From NCBI GenBank assembly GCA_036490715.1, contig DASXDL010000001.1:1-64000 (forward strand): a DNA stretch of 64,000 bases, given 5' to 3'. The position numbers were made by a program, and so were the translations under genes. Below are positions 28,573 through 36,009 of the stretch, piece after piece (the stretch's first letter is position 1; every line of letters starts with the position of its first letter). Below the pieces are notes generated by a model. That model made no database searches. It worked only from the letters and a program-made list of their open reading frames with translations, and was not told the DNA's origin. This DNA comes from FEN-1191 sp036490715 (lineage in GTDB: Bacteria; Pseudomonadota; Gammaproteobacteria; Steroidobacterales; Steroidobacteraceae).

Positions 28573-29931
28573 TCAGCTGGCTGCGGGACGCGGCCGGTCG
28601 AGCATGTCGCTCAAGCTCAGGCCCGCACAGCGCTCCAGCCAGGCGCCTTCCAGTTCGCCGCACAGGCGCAGCACCGCGGCCGGGGTCGACGTCGCGGTAC
28701 TGATCAGTCCGCTGCTGTGGGCACGCGCCACCTGCACGATCGCCGCCACCGCGATCTGCGTCGGATCGCGTCCCGGCAGCAGGCATTCGTCGCTGGTCGA
28801 CGCCAGGTAACCGGCGGATTCGAGCGTCGCGCACATACGCGCCACCGCCACCCCGGGGTAGCCCAGGCGCGCGGCCAGGTCGGTGATCGCGACACGCTCC
28901 CCGCCGCTGCGGTAGCGCTCGGCGACCAGATACATGATGCCCAGTGCCAGCTGCTCCAGATCGACGCATGACAGGCGTGGCTCGATCAGGCCGATGCGCA
29001 GGTAGCCGGGGTTCTGCGCGTAGAACGAAACCTGTGCGCCCAGTAGCAGGATGATCCAGCTGAAGTAGGTCCACACCAGGGTGGCGATGATGATGGCGAA
29101 GCCGGCGTATACCGCCGTGAGGCGCGCGGAGTACAGCACGAACAGGGTAAAGAACCGGCCGATCGCAGCCCACAGTATGCCGGCAGTAATGCCGCCCGCG
29201 AGCGCTGGAACCAGGCGCACACGCGTGTTGGGCACCACGATGTAGACCAGTGTCAGCAGCCCTGAGGCGATCACGTACGGCGCCACGCTCAGCGCCAGGC
29301 CGACGACGCGTACCATCAGCGGCAGCTCGGACAGGGCCCGGACCGGTTGGCTCTCGGCCGCCAGCCGCGACAGTCCAATGACGGCCGCCAGCAGAATCGG
29401 GCCGATGATCAGCAACGACACATACTCGGCCATGCGGCGCGCCAGATTGCGCGGCTGGTCCACGTGCCAGACAAAATTGAAGCCGTCTTCGATCTTGCGC
29501 ATCGCTCCGATCAAGGTCCAAATCAGCAGTGCCAGACCCACCGAGCCGACCAGCCCGCCACGCACTTTGCTGGCGAAATCCATGACGCGCGCGGTCAGCT
29601 GGTCGGCGGCATCGCCCATCGGTGCGAAAAAATCGCGCACCAGCGGTTCGAGCACGCCCTGCGCGTGAAAGCCACGCAGGATGCCGAAGCTGAAAGCCAG
29701 TAGCGGGATCACGGCTAGAAGGCTCGCGTACACCAGGCTCATGGCGTGCAGATTGAGCTTGCCGCCGATCAGGTCGCGCAGCAGCGCGTACGGGTAGCGC
29801 GCCAGGCGCAGCAGCAGGCCGACGATGCCGCGCTGCTCGGCCGCGGAGCCAAATAGCCAGTCGTCGGGCAGGCGTTGCAGCCGGAGCCGCAGATCGGCGA
29901 CGCGGGTGCGCCGCAGCGGTATCGCACTCAT
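28573..29931 (-). CDS. YihY/BrkB family inner-membrane protein with C-terminal winged-helix region
   Basis: 452 residues. The membrane domain (about 40-310) has six hydrophobic segments with the family motif LHAMSLVYASLLAVIPLLAF and TLVWTYFSWIILLLGAQVSF. A cytoplasmic C-terminal part of about 140 residues (GIMYLVAERYRSGGERVAIT onward) resembles the winged-helix tail seen in long YihY proteins. The family was once called RNase BN in error; its true role is unknown. It lies 6 bp after purC on the same strand and converges with pmbA. Confidence 0.88.
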   Translation of the reverse strand: MSAIPLRRTRVADLRLRLQRLPDDWLFGSAAEQRGIVGLLLRLARYPYALLRDLIGGKLNLHAMSLVYASLLAVIPLLAFSFGILRGFHAQGVLEPLVRDFFAPMGDAADQLTARVMDFASKVRGGLVGSVGLALLIWTLIGAMRKIEDGFNFVWHVDQPRNLARRMAEYVSLLIIGPILLAAVIGLSRLAAESQPVRALSELPLMVRVVGLALSVAPYVIASGLLTLVYIVVPNTRVRLVPALAGGITAGILWAAIGRFFTLFVLYSARLTAVYAGFAIIIATLVWTYFSWIILLLGAQVSFYAQNPGYLRIGLIEPRLSCVDLEQLALGIMYLVAERYRSGGERVAITDLAARLGYPGVAVARMCATLESAGYLASTSDECLLPGRDPTQIAVAAIVQVARAHSSGLISTATSTPAAVLRLCGELEGAWLERCAGLSLSDMLDRPRPAAS

Positions 29932-29937
29932 CCGGAT

Positions 29938-30849
29938 TCAGGCGGCGGTGAGCCGGCGCAGCGCCTCGCGATACTTATCCGCGGTGCGCGCGATGACCTC
30001 GGACGGCAGGCGCGGGCCCGGCGCTCGCTTGTTCCAGCCGAGCGTCTCGAGGTAGTCGCGTACGTACTGCTTGTCGAACGAGGGCGGGCTGGATCCTACT
30101 CGCCAGGTATCGGCCGGCCAGAAGCGCGACGAGTCGGGCGTCAGCACCTCATCGATCAGCGTCAGGCGGCCCTGCTGATCGACACCGAATTCAAACTTGG
30201 TGTCGGCAATGATGATGCCGCGCGCGCGCGCATGCTCGGCGGCAAAGCGATACAGCGCCAGTGCGGTGTCGCGCACCTCGGCGGCGAGCGCCGGGCCGAT
30301 CAGTGTCGCGGTGCGCTCGAACGAGATGTTCTCGTCGTGCTGGCCCGGTGCGGCCTTGGTTGCCGGGGTGAAGATCGGCTCAGGCAACGCCTGCGCCTGT
30401 TTCAGTCCGGGCGGCAGCGCGACGCCGCAAATGGCGCCGCTGTTGCGGTAATCGGTCCAGCCCGAGCCGATCAGGTAACCGCGTACCACCGCCTCGATCG
30501 GCAGCGCCTGCAGTCGATTGACGATGACGGCGCGGCCCTCGATCAGACGGCGCTGGCCCGCGTCCGCGACCACAGAACTGATGGGCAGGCCGGTCAGATG
30601 ATTGGGCACGATGTGCGCCGTGCGCGCAAACCAGAACAGCGAGATCTCGTTCAAGATGCGGCCCTTGCCCGGAATCGGATCGGGCAGCACCACGTCGAAG
30701 GCCGACAGTCGATCGGTCGCCACGATCAACATGCGCTCGCCATCGAGCGCATACAGATCACGCACCTTGCCGCGATGCAGCCGCGTCAGGCCGGCCAGAT
30801 CGGTTTCGTACACCGCCACGTCAGGTATCGCGCCGGGGATCGTGGCCAA
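29938..30849 (-). CDS. purC: SAICAR synthase (phosphoribosylaminoimidazole-succinocarboxamide synthase)
   Basis: A 303-residue PurC of the long type, about 65 residues longer than E. coli PurC. LHRGKVRDLYALDGERMLIV and ATDRLSAFDVVLPDPIPGKG form the N-terminal signature; VVRGYLIGSGWTDYRNSGA and IIADTKFEFGVD form the substrate and metal sites. It catalyses CAIR plus aspartate to SAICAR. The first in-frame start is TTG at 30849; GTG codons at 30819 and 30813 would also give plausible N-termini, and none has a strong ribosome binding site. Confidence 0.95.
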   Translation of the reverse strand: MATIPGAIPDVAVYETDLAGLTRLHRGKVRDLYALDGERMLIVATDRLSAFDVVLPDPIPGKGRILNEISLFWFARTAHIVPNHLTGLPISSVVADAGQRRLIEGRAVIVNRLQALPIEAVVRGYLIGSGWTDYRNSGAICGVALPPGLKQAQALPEPIFTPATKAAPGQHDENISFERTATLIGPALAAEVRDTALALYRFAAEHARARGIIIADTKFEFGVDQQGRLTLIDEVLTPDSSRFWPADTWRVGSSPPSFDKQYVRDYLETLGWNKRAPGPRLPSEVIARTADKYREALRRLTAA

Positions 30850-30872
30850 GGCTTGCTACCATATCGCTAGGC

Positions 30873-31745
30873 GTGAAAAGGGCGCGCATCTTGCCGCCGC
30901 CGCAACAGTGGGGTCAAGCATTGGCGAACTGGGCCGGCAAGATCATCGGCGGAGTCCTCGGGCTGCTGGCGCTCGGACCGTTCGGCGCCATACTCGGCGC
31001 GTTCATCGGCCATCAGTTCGATAGCGGCCGCATCAGCGGTTCGATTTTCTCCGGGCCGGATCCGCGGCTGGTCAATGAGCTGTTTTTCCCCACCACCTTT
31101 CGGGTGATGGGGCACATCGCCAAGGCCGACGGTCGCGTAAGCGAACAGGAAATTGCCTCGGCGCGCGCCGTGATGCATGCGTTGCATCTGCAGCCGGCGC
31201 AGATTCAGGCGGCGATCGGCTACTTCACCGAGGGCAAGCAACCGGACTTTGATCTGGATGGCGCGCTGATGCGACTGCGCGCAGCGATCGCCGGCTACCC
31301 GTACCTGACGCAATTCTTCGTGGAGATTCAGCTGCAGGCGTCGCTGGCCGGCGGCGGCCTGTCGGCGCTGCCGCGCGCGCGGCTGCAGCGTGTCGCCGTT
31401 TTGCTGGGCCTGTCGGCCAACGATTTCGCCCGGCTGGAAAGCCTGCTGCGCTTCCGCCAGGGCGCCACCGGAGGTGCGGGAACCGGTTATGGCGGCGGCG
31501 CGGCTCCGGGCGCTGCGGCGACCAGTGATGAGCGCATCGCTCAAGCCTACAGTCTGCTCGAGGCCACGCCGCAGATGACCGACGAGGAGGTCGTGAAGGC
31601 CTATCGGCGGCAGATGAGCCGCCACCACCCCGACAAGCTTCAAGCCAATGGCCTGCCGCCCTCGATGCTCGAGCGCGCCAAGGAGCGCACGCAGCAGATC
31701 CAGGCGGCCTACGAGCTGATCCGACAACGTCGCGGCATGCGCTAG
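30873..31745 (+). CDS. djlA: Co-chaperone DjlA (TerB-like and DnaJ domains)
   Basis: A 290-residue type III J protein. An N-terminal membrane helix (KIIGGVLGLLALGPFGAILG) carries the DjlA glycine-rich pattern and is followed by IGHQFD. The TerB-like domain covers about 70-185 and the J domain about 220-290 with HPD intact (SRHHPDKLQANGLPPSML). DjlA stimulates DnaK at the inner membrane and is linked to capsule stress signalling. The GTG at 30873 is used here, but a TTG at 30921 preceded by GGGG would start at MANWAGKIIGG, nearer the E. coli start. Confidence 0.93.
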   Translation: MKRARILPPPQQWGQALANWAGKIIGGVLGLLALGPFGAILGAFIGHQFDSGRISGSIFSGPDPRLVNELFFPTTFRVMGHIAKADGRVSEQEIASARAVMHALHLQPAQIQAAIGYFTEGKQPDFDLDGALMRLRAAIAGYPYLTQFFVEIQLQASLAGGGLSALPRARLQRVAVLLGLSANDFARLESLLRFRQGATGGAGTGYGGGAAPGAAATSDERIAQAYSLLEATPQMTDEEVVKAYRRQMSRHHPDKLQANGLPPSMLERAKERTQQIQAAYELIRQRRGMR

Positions 31746-31768
31746 CGGCGCACTGCTAGACTAGGATC

Positions 31769-32455
31769 ATGAGCCGACACTGGATTGCGCCGTCGATTCT
31801 ATCGGCGGATTTCTCGCGTCTGGGCGAGGAGGTCGACGCGGTCGTGGCCGCGGGCGCCGACCTGATCCATTTCGACGTGATGGACAATCACTACGTGCCG
31901 AACCTGACCGTGGGGCCGGTGGTGTGCGAAGCGCTGTATCGGCGCGGGGTCGCGGTGCCGATCGATGTGCACCTGATGGTGCGGCCAGTGGATCGCATCG
32001 TGCCGGACTTTGCTGCAGCCGGAGCGAGTTACATCAGCTTCCATCCCGAGGCCACCGAGCACGTGGATCGAACCATTAATCTGATCCGTGAGCACGGTTG
32101 CAAGCCCGGACTGGTGTTCAATCCGGCCACGCCGCTCGACTGGCTTGATTACACCCTGGACAAGCTCGATCTGGTGCTGCTGATGTCGGTCAATCCGGGA
32201 TTCGGCGGACAGCAGTTCATCGACGAGGTGCTGCCCAAGATCGTCGAGGTACGGCGGCGGGTGCAGGCGCTGGGCCGTCCCATTCGCGTGCAGATCGACG
32301 GCGGCATCAAGGTGGAGAACATCGCTAACGCGGCCCAGGCCGGAGCCGATACGTTCGTGGCCGGATCGGCGATCTTTGGCAGCAAGGACTACCGCTCGAC
32401 CATCGCGGCGATGCGCGCCGCGATCGGCCCGGAGCAGCACGCACAGCGTCGCTAG
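31769..32455 (+). CDS. rpe: Ribulose-phosphate 3-epimerase
   Basis: A 228-residue TIM barrel of the pentose phosphate pathway that interconverts ribulose-5-P and xylulose-5-P. IAPSILSADFSRLGEEVDAV, FDVMDNHYVPNLTVGP, VDVHLMV-like (IDVHLMVRPVD) and SVNPGFGGQQFI hold the metal and substrate residues; DGGIKVENI closes the barrel. TAGACT at 31757-31762 ends 6 bases before the ATG, suggesting a leaderless transcript. Another pentose-phosphate gene, rpiA, lies 3 kb away. Confidence 0.97.
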   Translation: MSRHWIAPSILSADFSRLGEEVDAVVAAGADLIHFDVMDNHYVPNLTVGPVVCEALYRRGVAVPIDVHLMVRPVDRIVPDFAAAGASYISFHPEATEHVDRTINLIREHGCKPGLVFNPATPLDWLDYTLDKLDLVLLMSVNPGFGGQQFIDEVLPKIVEVRRRVQALGRPIRVQIDGGIKVENIANAAQAGADTFVAGSAIFGSKDYRSTIAAMRAAIGPEQHAQRR

Positions 32456-32461
32456 CGCCGA

Positions 32462-33214
32462 TCAGGCCTCGTCGTCGTCGTCGTCATCCGCGTCGAAGGC
32501 CGCCTTCGGCACCGCGGCGACCGGTTTATCCTTCGAGGGTTTGGCCGGAACGATCACCGGACGGGTCTTCATCTTCGGGCGGGCGTTGAATACCACGATG
32601 GTCTTGCCGGTGGCGCGCAGCAGGCCCTGATCCTCCAGCACCTTGAGCACCCGGCCGGCCATTTCGCGCGAACAACCGACCAGTCGCGACAATTCCTGGC
32701 GCGAGACCTTGATCTGCATGCCTTCCGGATGGGTCATCGCATCGGGCTCATCGCACAGACTGGTGATCGCATGGGCAACGCGGCCGGTGACATCGACGAA
32801 CGCCAGGTCGCCCAGCTTGCGGTTGGTGCGATCGAGTCGCGTCGCCAGCTGGGTCGCCAACTCGAAGATCAGCCCAGGGCTCTCGGTAGCCACCTGACGA
32901 AAGCGCGGGTAGGTCATCTCGGCGAGTTCGCAGGCATTGCGGGTGCGCACCCAGGCGCTGCGGGTCGGCTGCTCGTAGAACAGACCCATTTCGCCGAAGA
33001 ACTGGCCCTTGTTCAGGTAAGCCAGCACCATCTCGTTGCCTTCCTCATCCTCGATCATCACTTCGACCGAGCCGCTGATGATGTAGTAGAGGACATCGGG
33101 CAGGTCGCCGGCGTGTATCAGCACGGTCTTTGAGGGCACGGTGCGGATGCGACAATAGCTCAGGAACCGATTGATCGCGGGAATGTCGCTCAGTGGTCTG
33201 ACATTCTCTTCCAT
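32462..33214 (-). CDS. CRP/Vfr/Clp-type transcription regulator with acidic tail
   Basis: 250 residues. The cyclic-nucleotide-binding domain has FFGEMGLFYEQPTRSAWVRT, which keeps the Glu, Arg and Ser that hold cAMP in E. coli CRP. In the long helix RTNRKLGDLAFVDVTGRVAH the E. coli Thr-Ser pair is Thr-Asn. The HTH recognition helix SRQELSRLVGCSREMAGRVL keeps the Arg/Glu/Arg that read TGTGA sites. Xanthomonas Clp, the near relative, binds c-di-GMP instead, so the ligand is open. After the normal end there are about 40 extra residues, Pro/Lys-rich and ending DDDDDDEA. The ATG at 33214 has AGGAAGG about 10 bases upstream. Confidence 0.93.
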   Translation of the reverse strand: MEENVRPLSDIPAINRFLSYCRIRTVPSKTVLIHAGDLPDVLYYIISGSVEVMIEDEEGNEMVLAYLNKGQFFGEMGLFYEQPTRSAWVRTRNACELAEMTYPRFRQVATESPGLIFELATQLATRLDRTNRKLGDLAFVDVTGRVAHAITSLCDEPDAMTHPEGMQIKVSRQELSRLVGCSREMAGRVLKVLEDQGLLRATGKTIVVFNARPKMKTRPVIVPAKPSKDKPVAAVPKAAFDADDDDDDEA

Positions 33215-33315
33215 GTTTTTGTGGCCTTCCTGCATTGATAGTGCGGTAGTTGCTGCGGGCTTTTTATTACCAAACCTTGCCGGCTGCAAGCGTCGTGCGG
33301 ACTTAAGCGCCGTGC

Positions 33316-33963
33316 CTAGACCCAGTACGCGGCTCCGGTCATCAGCCGCGCAGCCAGGCGCATCACGGTCGGTATCGGGCCCGGCAGCTCGGCGGCTCCG
33401 GCTGCGCGCGCCGCCTGCGCATGGGCCGCCTCCTCGAATTTCATCAGTTCGACGATGCCGCGGCTGCGCTGATCATTGGCGGGCAGGCTATCCATGTGGC
33501 CGGCCAGATGGCCTTCCACCTGGCGCTCGGTTTCGGTGACAAAGCCGAGGCTGACCTCGTCGCCGAATACGGCCGCGGCCGCCCCCATCGCGAACGCGCC
33601 CAGATACCAGATCGGGTTAAGGCGGCTGGGGCGAGCATCGAGCTCGCGCAGCCGCGCCTCGCACCAAGCCAGGTGGTCACCCTCTTCGCGCGCTGCCCGC
33701 TGCATGAACTCACGTGTTGAGCTGGAGCGCGACAGAGCGGCCTGTCCGCCATAGAGGCCCTGCGCCATGATTTCCCCGGCATGATTGATGCGCATCAGGC
33801 CCGCCGCGTGACGTTTCTCGGCCTCGGTCAGCGGCGTGTCCGGGGGCAGCGGCGGGTTGCGGCTGGAATGAGCCGGTGCGAATAGGGTCCGCAGCGCGTC
33901 GTCTGCGACCTTCAGCACGGAATCGAGCGCATCCACCGCCAGCATCACTTCATTATATGTCAT
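33316..33963 (-). CDS. coq7: Di-iron demethoxyubiquinone hydroxylase Coq7
   Basis: A 215-residue ferritin-like monooxygenase that hydroxylates 2-polyprenyl-3-methyl-6-methoxy-1,4-benzoquinol in ubiquinone synthesis, replacing E. coli UbiF. The iron ligands are visible as two E...ExxH sets: MRINHAGEIMAQGLY with EEGDHLAWCEARL, and ETERQVEGHLAGH with FEEAAHAQAA. Two flavin hydroxylases of the same pathway (ubiH, ubiI) lie at 39.9-42.3 kb. It lies downstream of nothing obvious and starts back-to-back with rplM. Confidence 0.95.
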   Translation of the reverse strand: MTYNEVMLAVDALDSVLKVADDALRTLFAPAHSSRNPPLPPDTPLTEAEKRHAAGLMRINHAGEIMAQGLYGGQAALSRSSSTREFMQRAAREEGDHLAWCEARLRELDARPSRLNPIWYLGAFAMGAAAAVFGDEVSLGFVTETERQVEGHLAGHMDSLPANDQRSRGIVELMKFEEAAHAQAARAAGAAELPGPIPTVMRLAARLMTGAAYWV

Positions 33964-34015
33964 GCGCCCAAAGGCTCATGTTAGGGGGGTGCTGTGCCGC
34001 TGTAAGCCCCGAATT

Positions 34016-34044
34016 TTGCAAAGCCGGGGGTCCTTGAGTAGACT
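34016..34044 (+). promoter_or_regulatory. Promoter of the rplM-rpsI operon
   Basis: TTGCAA (34016-34021) and TAGACT (34039-34044) are separated by exactly 17 bp, good matches to the sigma-70 boxes. The predicted start near 34051 gives a leader of about 54 nt containing the rplM leader hairpin. It is back-to-back with coq7. Confidence 0.65.
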
Positions 34045-34074
34045 TCCGCGCCTTTTTCAATTCCATCCTCGGGA

Positions 34075-34094
34075 CGGGCCGCCCAGGCGGCCCG
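34075..34094 (+). promoter_or_regulatory. GC-rich hairpin in the rplM leader, possible L13 autoregulatory site
   Basis: CGGGCCGC (34075-34082) pairs perfectly with GCGGCCCG (34087-34094) around CCAG, ending 10 bases before the rplM ATG, where the ribosome binding site would be. In E. coli, L13 represses its own operon through a structured leader. This stem is positioned to do the same, but binding is inference. Confidence 0.45.
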
Positions 34095-34104
34095 ACGTGA
34101 CACG

Positions 34105-34533
34105 ATGAAGACCGAATTCGTCAAGCCGGCGGCTGTGCGCGGCGACTGGTATGTTATTGATGCCAATGGGAAAACTCTGGGGCGCCTGGCGTCGCAGATC
34201 GCCTTGCGGCTGAAGGGAAAGCACAAGGCCGACTACAGCCCGCATGTCGACATGGGTGATCACATCGTGGTGCTCAACGCCGAGATGATCGCGGTCACCG
34301 GCAACAAGCTGGAGGACAAGCTGTATCACCACCACACCGGCTATCTAGGCAACCTCAAGACGATCGCGCTGGGCAAGCTGCTCAAAGAGCACCCCGAGCG
34401 CGCGCTCGAATTTGCGATCAAGGGCATGCTGCCGAAGACGACGCTTGGGCGTCGCATGTTCCGCAAGCTGCATGTGTTCGCCGGCGCTAAGCATCCGCAC
34501 AGCGCTCAGCAGCCCAAACCGCTGACAATCTGA
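34105..34533 (+). CDS. rplM: 50S ribosomal protein L13
   Basis: 142 residues, the same as E. coli L13. Recognised by MKTEFVKPAAVRGDWYVIDA, YSPHVDMGDHIVVLNAEMI and MLPKTTLGRRMFRKLHVFAG. An early assembly protein of the large subunit. It is followed 12 bp later by rpsI with GGGAATTAACC before its ATG, the near-universal L13-S9 pair. Confidence 0.98.
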   Translation: MKTEFVKPAAVRGDWYVIDANGKTLGRLASQIALRLKGKHKADYSPHVDMGDHIVVLNAEMIAVTGNKLEDKLYHHHTGYLGNLKTIALGKLLKEHPERALEFAIKGMLPKTTLGRRMFRKLHVFAGAKHPHSAQQPKPLTI

Positions 34534-34545
34534 CGGGAATTAACC

Positions 34546-34938
34546 ATGGCAGTCAGTCCGAATTATGGTACCGGCCGGCGCAAGAGCGCCGCCGCACGCG
34601 TCTACATGCAGCCGGGCACCGGCCGCATCACCATCAATGACCGGCCGCTGGATGAATTCTTCGGTCGTGAAACCGGCCGCATGATCGTGCGTCAGCCGCT
34701 TGAGGTCGTGCAGCTGACCTCGAAGTTTGACATCAAGGTGCAGGTGCGGGGCGGCGGCATCACCGGCCAGGCCGGCGCGATCCGCCACGGTATTGCGCGG
34801 GCGCTGATTCGCTATGATGAGTCGCTGCGCAAGCCGCTGCGTCAGGCCGGCTTCGTGACGCGCGATGCGCGCGAGGTCGAGCGCAAGAAGGTTGGTCGCC
34901 GCAAGGCCCGCCGCGGGACGCAATACTCGAAGCGCTGA
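34546..34938 (+). CDS. rpsI: 30S ribosomal protein S9
   Basis: 130 residues, normal length. YGTGRRKSAAARVYMQPGTG at the N-terminus, GGGITGQAGAIRHGIARAL in the middle, and the C-terminal RRKARRGTQYSKR whose last Lys-Arg contacts P-site tRNA. Second gene of the rplM operon; a tRNA-Gln gene begins 7 bp after the stop codon and may be processed from the same transcript. Confidence 0.98.
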   Translation: MAVSPNYGTGRRKSAAARVYMQPGTGRITINDRPLDEFFGRETGRMIVRQPLEVVQLTSKFDIKVQVRGGGITGQAGAIRHGIARALIRYDESLRKPLRQAGFVTRDAREVERKKVGRRKARRGTQYSKR

Positions 34939-34944
34939 TCCCGC

Positions 34945-35018
34945 TGGGGGATCGTCTAGTGGTAGGACTACGGACTCTGACTCCGTCAACCTAGGTTCGA
35001 ATCCTAGTCCCCCAGCCA
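34945..35018 (+). tRNA. tRNA-Gln (anticodon CUG)
   Basis: A complete cloverleaf: acceptor TGGGGGA/TCCCCCA, D arm GTC-TAGTGGTAG-GAC, anticodon stem ACGGA/TCCGT with loop CTCTGAC (anticodon CTG, reads CAG), T arm CTAGG-TTCGAAT-CCTAG, discriminator G and an encoded CCA at 35016-35018. The weak first pair T1 is typical of tRNA-Gln. It lies 6 bp after rpsI and probably shares its transcript. Confidence 0.95.
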
Positions 35019-35049
35019 CTCACCGTGCGCCGTCCGAAGCGCAGCGCAT

Positions 35050-35727
35050 TCAGATGAATTCCACGCCGCTGTCGCCGCCGACGATAAGCAGATCGGCCGG
35101 TCTGGCCGCGAACAGCCCTACCGTCACCACGCCGGTGATCTGATTGATGCGCGCCTCGAGCGCGGCAGGGTCGGCGATGGTCAGTCCATGGACGTCGAGG
35201 ATGTGATTGCCGTTGTCGGTCGTCAGACCCTCACGCCACACCGGTCGGCCACCGAGAGCCTGCAGGCAGCGGCCGACGTGGCTGCGCGCCATCGGTATCA
35301 CCTCGACCGGCAGCGGGAAACGACCCAGCGTATCGACCAGCTTGCTGTCATCGACGATGCAGACGAAGCGCGTGGCGACCGCGGCGATGATCTTCTCGCG
35401 CGTCAGCGCCGCGCCGCCACCCTTGATCAGAGCCCGGCTGCGGGTGGCCTCGTCGGCGCCGTCGATATACAGCGGCAGCTCCTGCAGTTCGTTCAGATCG
35501 AGGATTTCGATGCCGAGCGTGCGCAGCCTGGCGCTGGAGGCCTGCGAGCTCGAGACGGCGCCGCGGAGCCGTGAATTCCAGCCTTCGGAGCCGAGCAGAT
35601 CGAGCAGCACCTCGACCGTGGAGCCGGTGCCGACGCCGAGCACCATGTCTTCGCGCAGCATCCGCAGCGAGGCGCGTGCTGCGTGTCGCTTCTTCAGCTG
35701 ACGCGGATCGGCAGGTGCGGGCGACAT
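35050..35727 (-). CDS. rpiA: Ribose-5-phosphate isomerase A
   Basis: A 225-residue RpiA that interconverts ribose-5-P and ribulose-5-P. VLGVGTGSTVEVLLDLLG is the phosphate loop, IDGADEATRSRALIKGGGAA holds the catalytic acids, and VVGLFAARPADLLIVGG is the C-terminal signature. It starts with an ATG at 35727. Upstream on the same strand are two stem-loops and a tiny ORF with its own promoter, so rpiA may be read from that promoter through the hairpins. Confidence 0.96.
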   Translation of the reverse strand: MSPAPADPRQLKKRHAARASLRMLREDMVLGVGTGSTVEVLLDLLGSEGWNSRLRGAVSSSQASSARLRTLGIEILDLNELQELPLYIDGADEATRSRALIKGGGAALTREKIIAAVATRFVCIVDDSKLVDTLGRFPLPVEVIPMARSHVGRCLQALGGRPVWREGLTTDNGNHILDVHGLTIADPAALEARINQITGVVTVGLFAARPADLLIVGGDSGVEFI

Positions 35728-35761
35728 GGGTAGCTCAAATTAGCTGACCTCAGATGCGACA

Positions 35762-35781
35762 GTGCCCGCTTGCGCGGGCAC
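35762..35781 (-). other. 8-bp stem-loop with GCAA tetraloop upstream of rpiA
   Basis: Read on the minus strand, GTGCCCGC and GCGGGCAC form a perfect 8-bp stem closed by GCAA, a stable GNRA tetraloop. It lies between the tiny ORF (35843-35893) and the rpiA start. No U-tract follows on the minus strand, so it is a poor intrinsic terminator; it may be an RNA 3'-end or attenuating structure. Confidence 0.6.
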
Positions 35782-35797
35782 CGTTTGAAGCTTGAGG

Positions 35798-35832
35798 TAC
35801 GGCGAGCGAGGAGGTATTCCAAGCTCGCCGTA
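35798..35832 (-). ncRNA. Long stem-loop exposing an anti-Shine-Dalgarno-like loop
   Basis: TACGGCGAGC (35823-35832 read on the minus strand) pairs perfectly with GCTCGCCGTA (35798-35807) over 10 bp. The 15-nt loop reads TTGGAATACCTCCTC on the minus strand, so the RNA would present ACCUCCUC, complementary to ribosome binding sites. C-rich or anti-SD loops are typical of trans-acting sRNAs such as alphaproteobacterial 'cuckoo' RNAs and Xanthomonas sX13. It begins 10 bases after the stop codon of the tiny ORF. Whether it is a free sRNA is inference. Confidence 0.45.
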
Positions 35833-35842
35833 TACGAAGGCC

Positions 35843-35893
35843 TTACTTCTTTTTCGAAGCTTTCTTCTTTGCCTTCTTCTTTGCTTTCGCCAT
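35843..35893 (-). CDS. 16-residue lysine/alanine-rich micro-ORF
   Basis: ATG at 35893 to TAA at 35843 encodes MAKAKKKAKKKASKKK: 10 of 16 residues are lysine. GGAGA lies 8 bases before the ATG and a promoter-like pair lies about 40 bases further up. The composition resembles the basic tails of histone H1-like proteins or a ribosome- or DNA-binding peptide. It could be a leader peptide for rpiA, a true microprotein, or part of a dual-function RNA with the following anti-SD hairpin. There is no family I can name. Chance alone is unlikely to give such a regular A-K3 pattern together with a ribosome binding site and a promoter. Confidence 0.6.
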   Translation of the reverse strand: MAKAKKKAKKKASKKK

Positions 35894-35930
35894 GACTAAG
35901 TCTCCATGTCAGGTTAGTCCGGGGCCCGAG

Positions 35931-35960
35931 TATATACACGCGTTGCAAAATTACAAGCAA
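35931..35960 (-). promoter_or_regulatory. Promoter for the lysine-rich micro-ORF
   Basis: Read on the minus strand: TTGCTT (35960-35955), an 18-bp spacer, TATATA (35936-35931). The surrounding DNA is AT-rich compared with the neighbourhood. The predicted start near 35924 gives a leader of about 30 nt before the ATG at 35893. Confidence 0.6.
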
Positions 35961-36009
35961 GCGAGTAGGAGCGCGCGACAGCGTGATGCGTCTCACATCT
36001 CGGCGCGCA

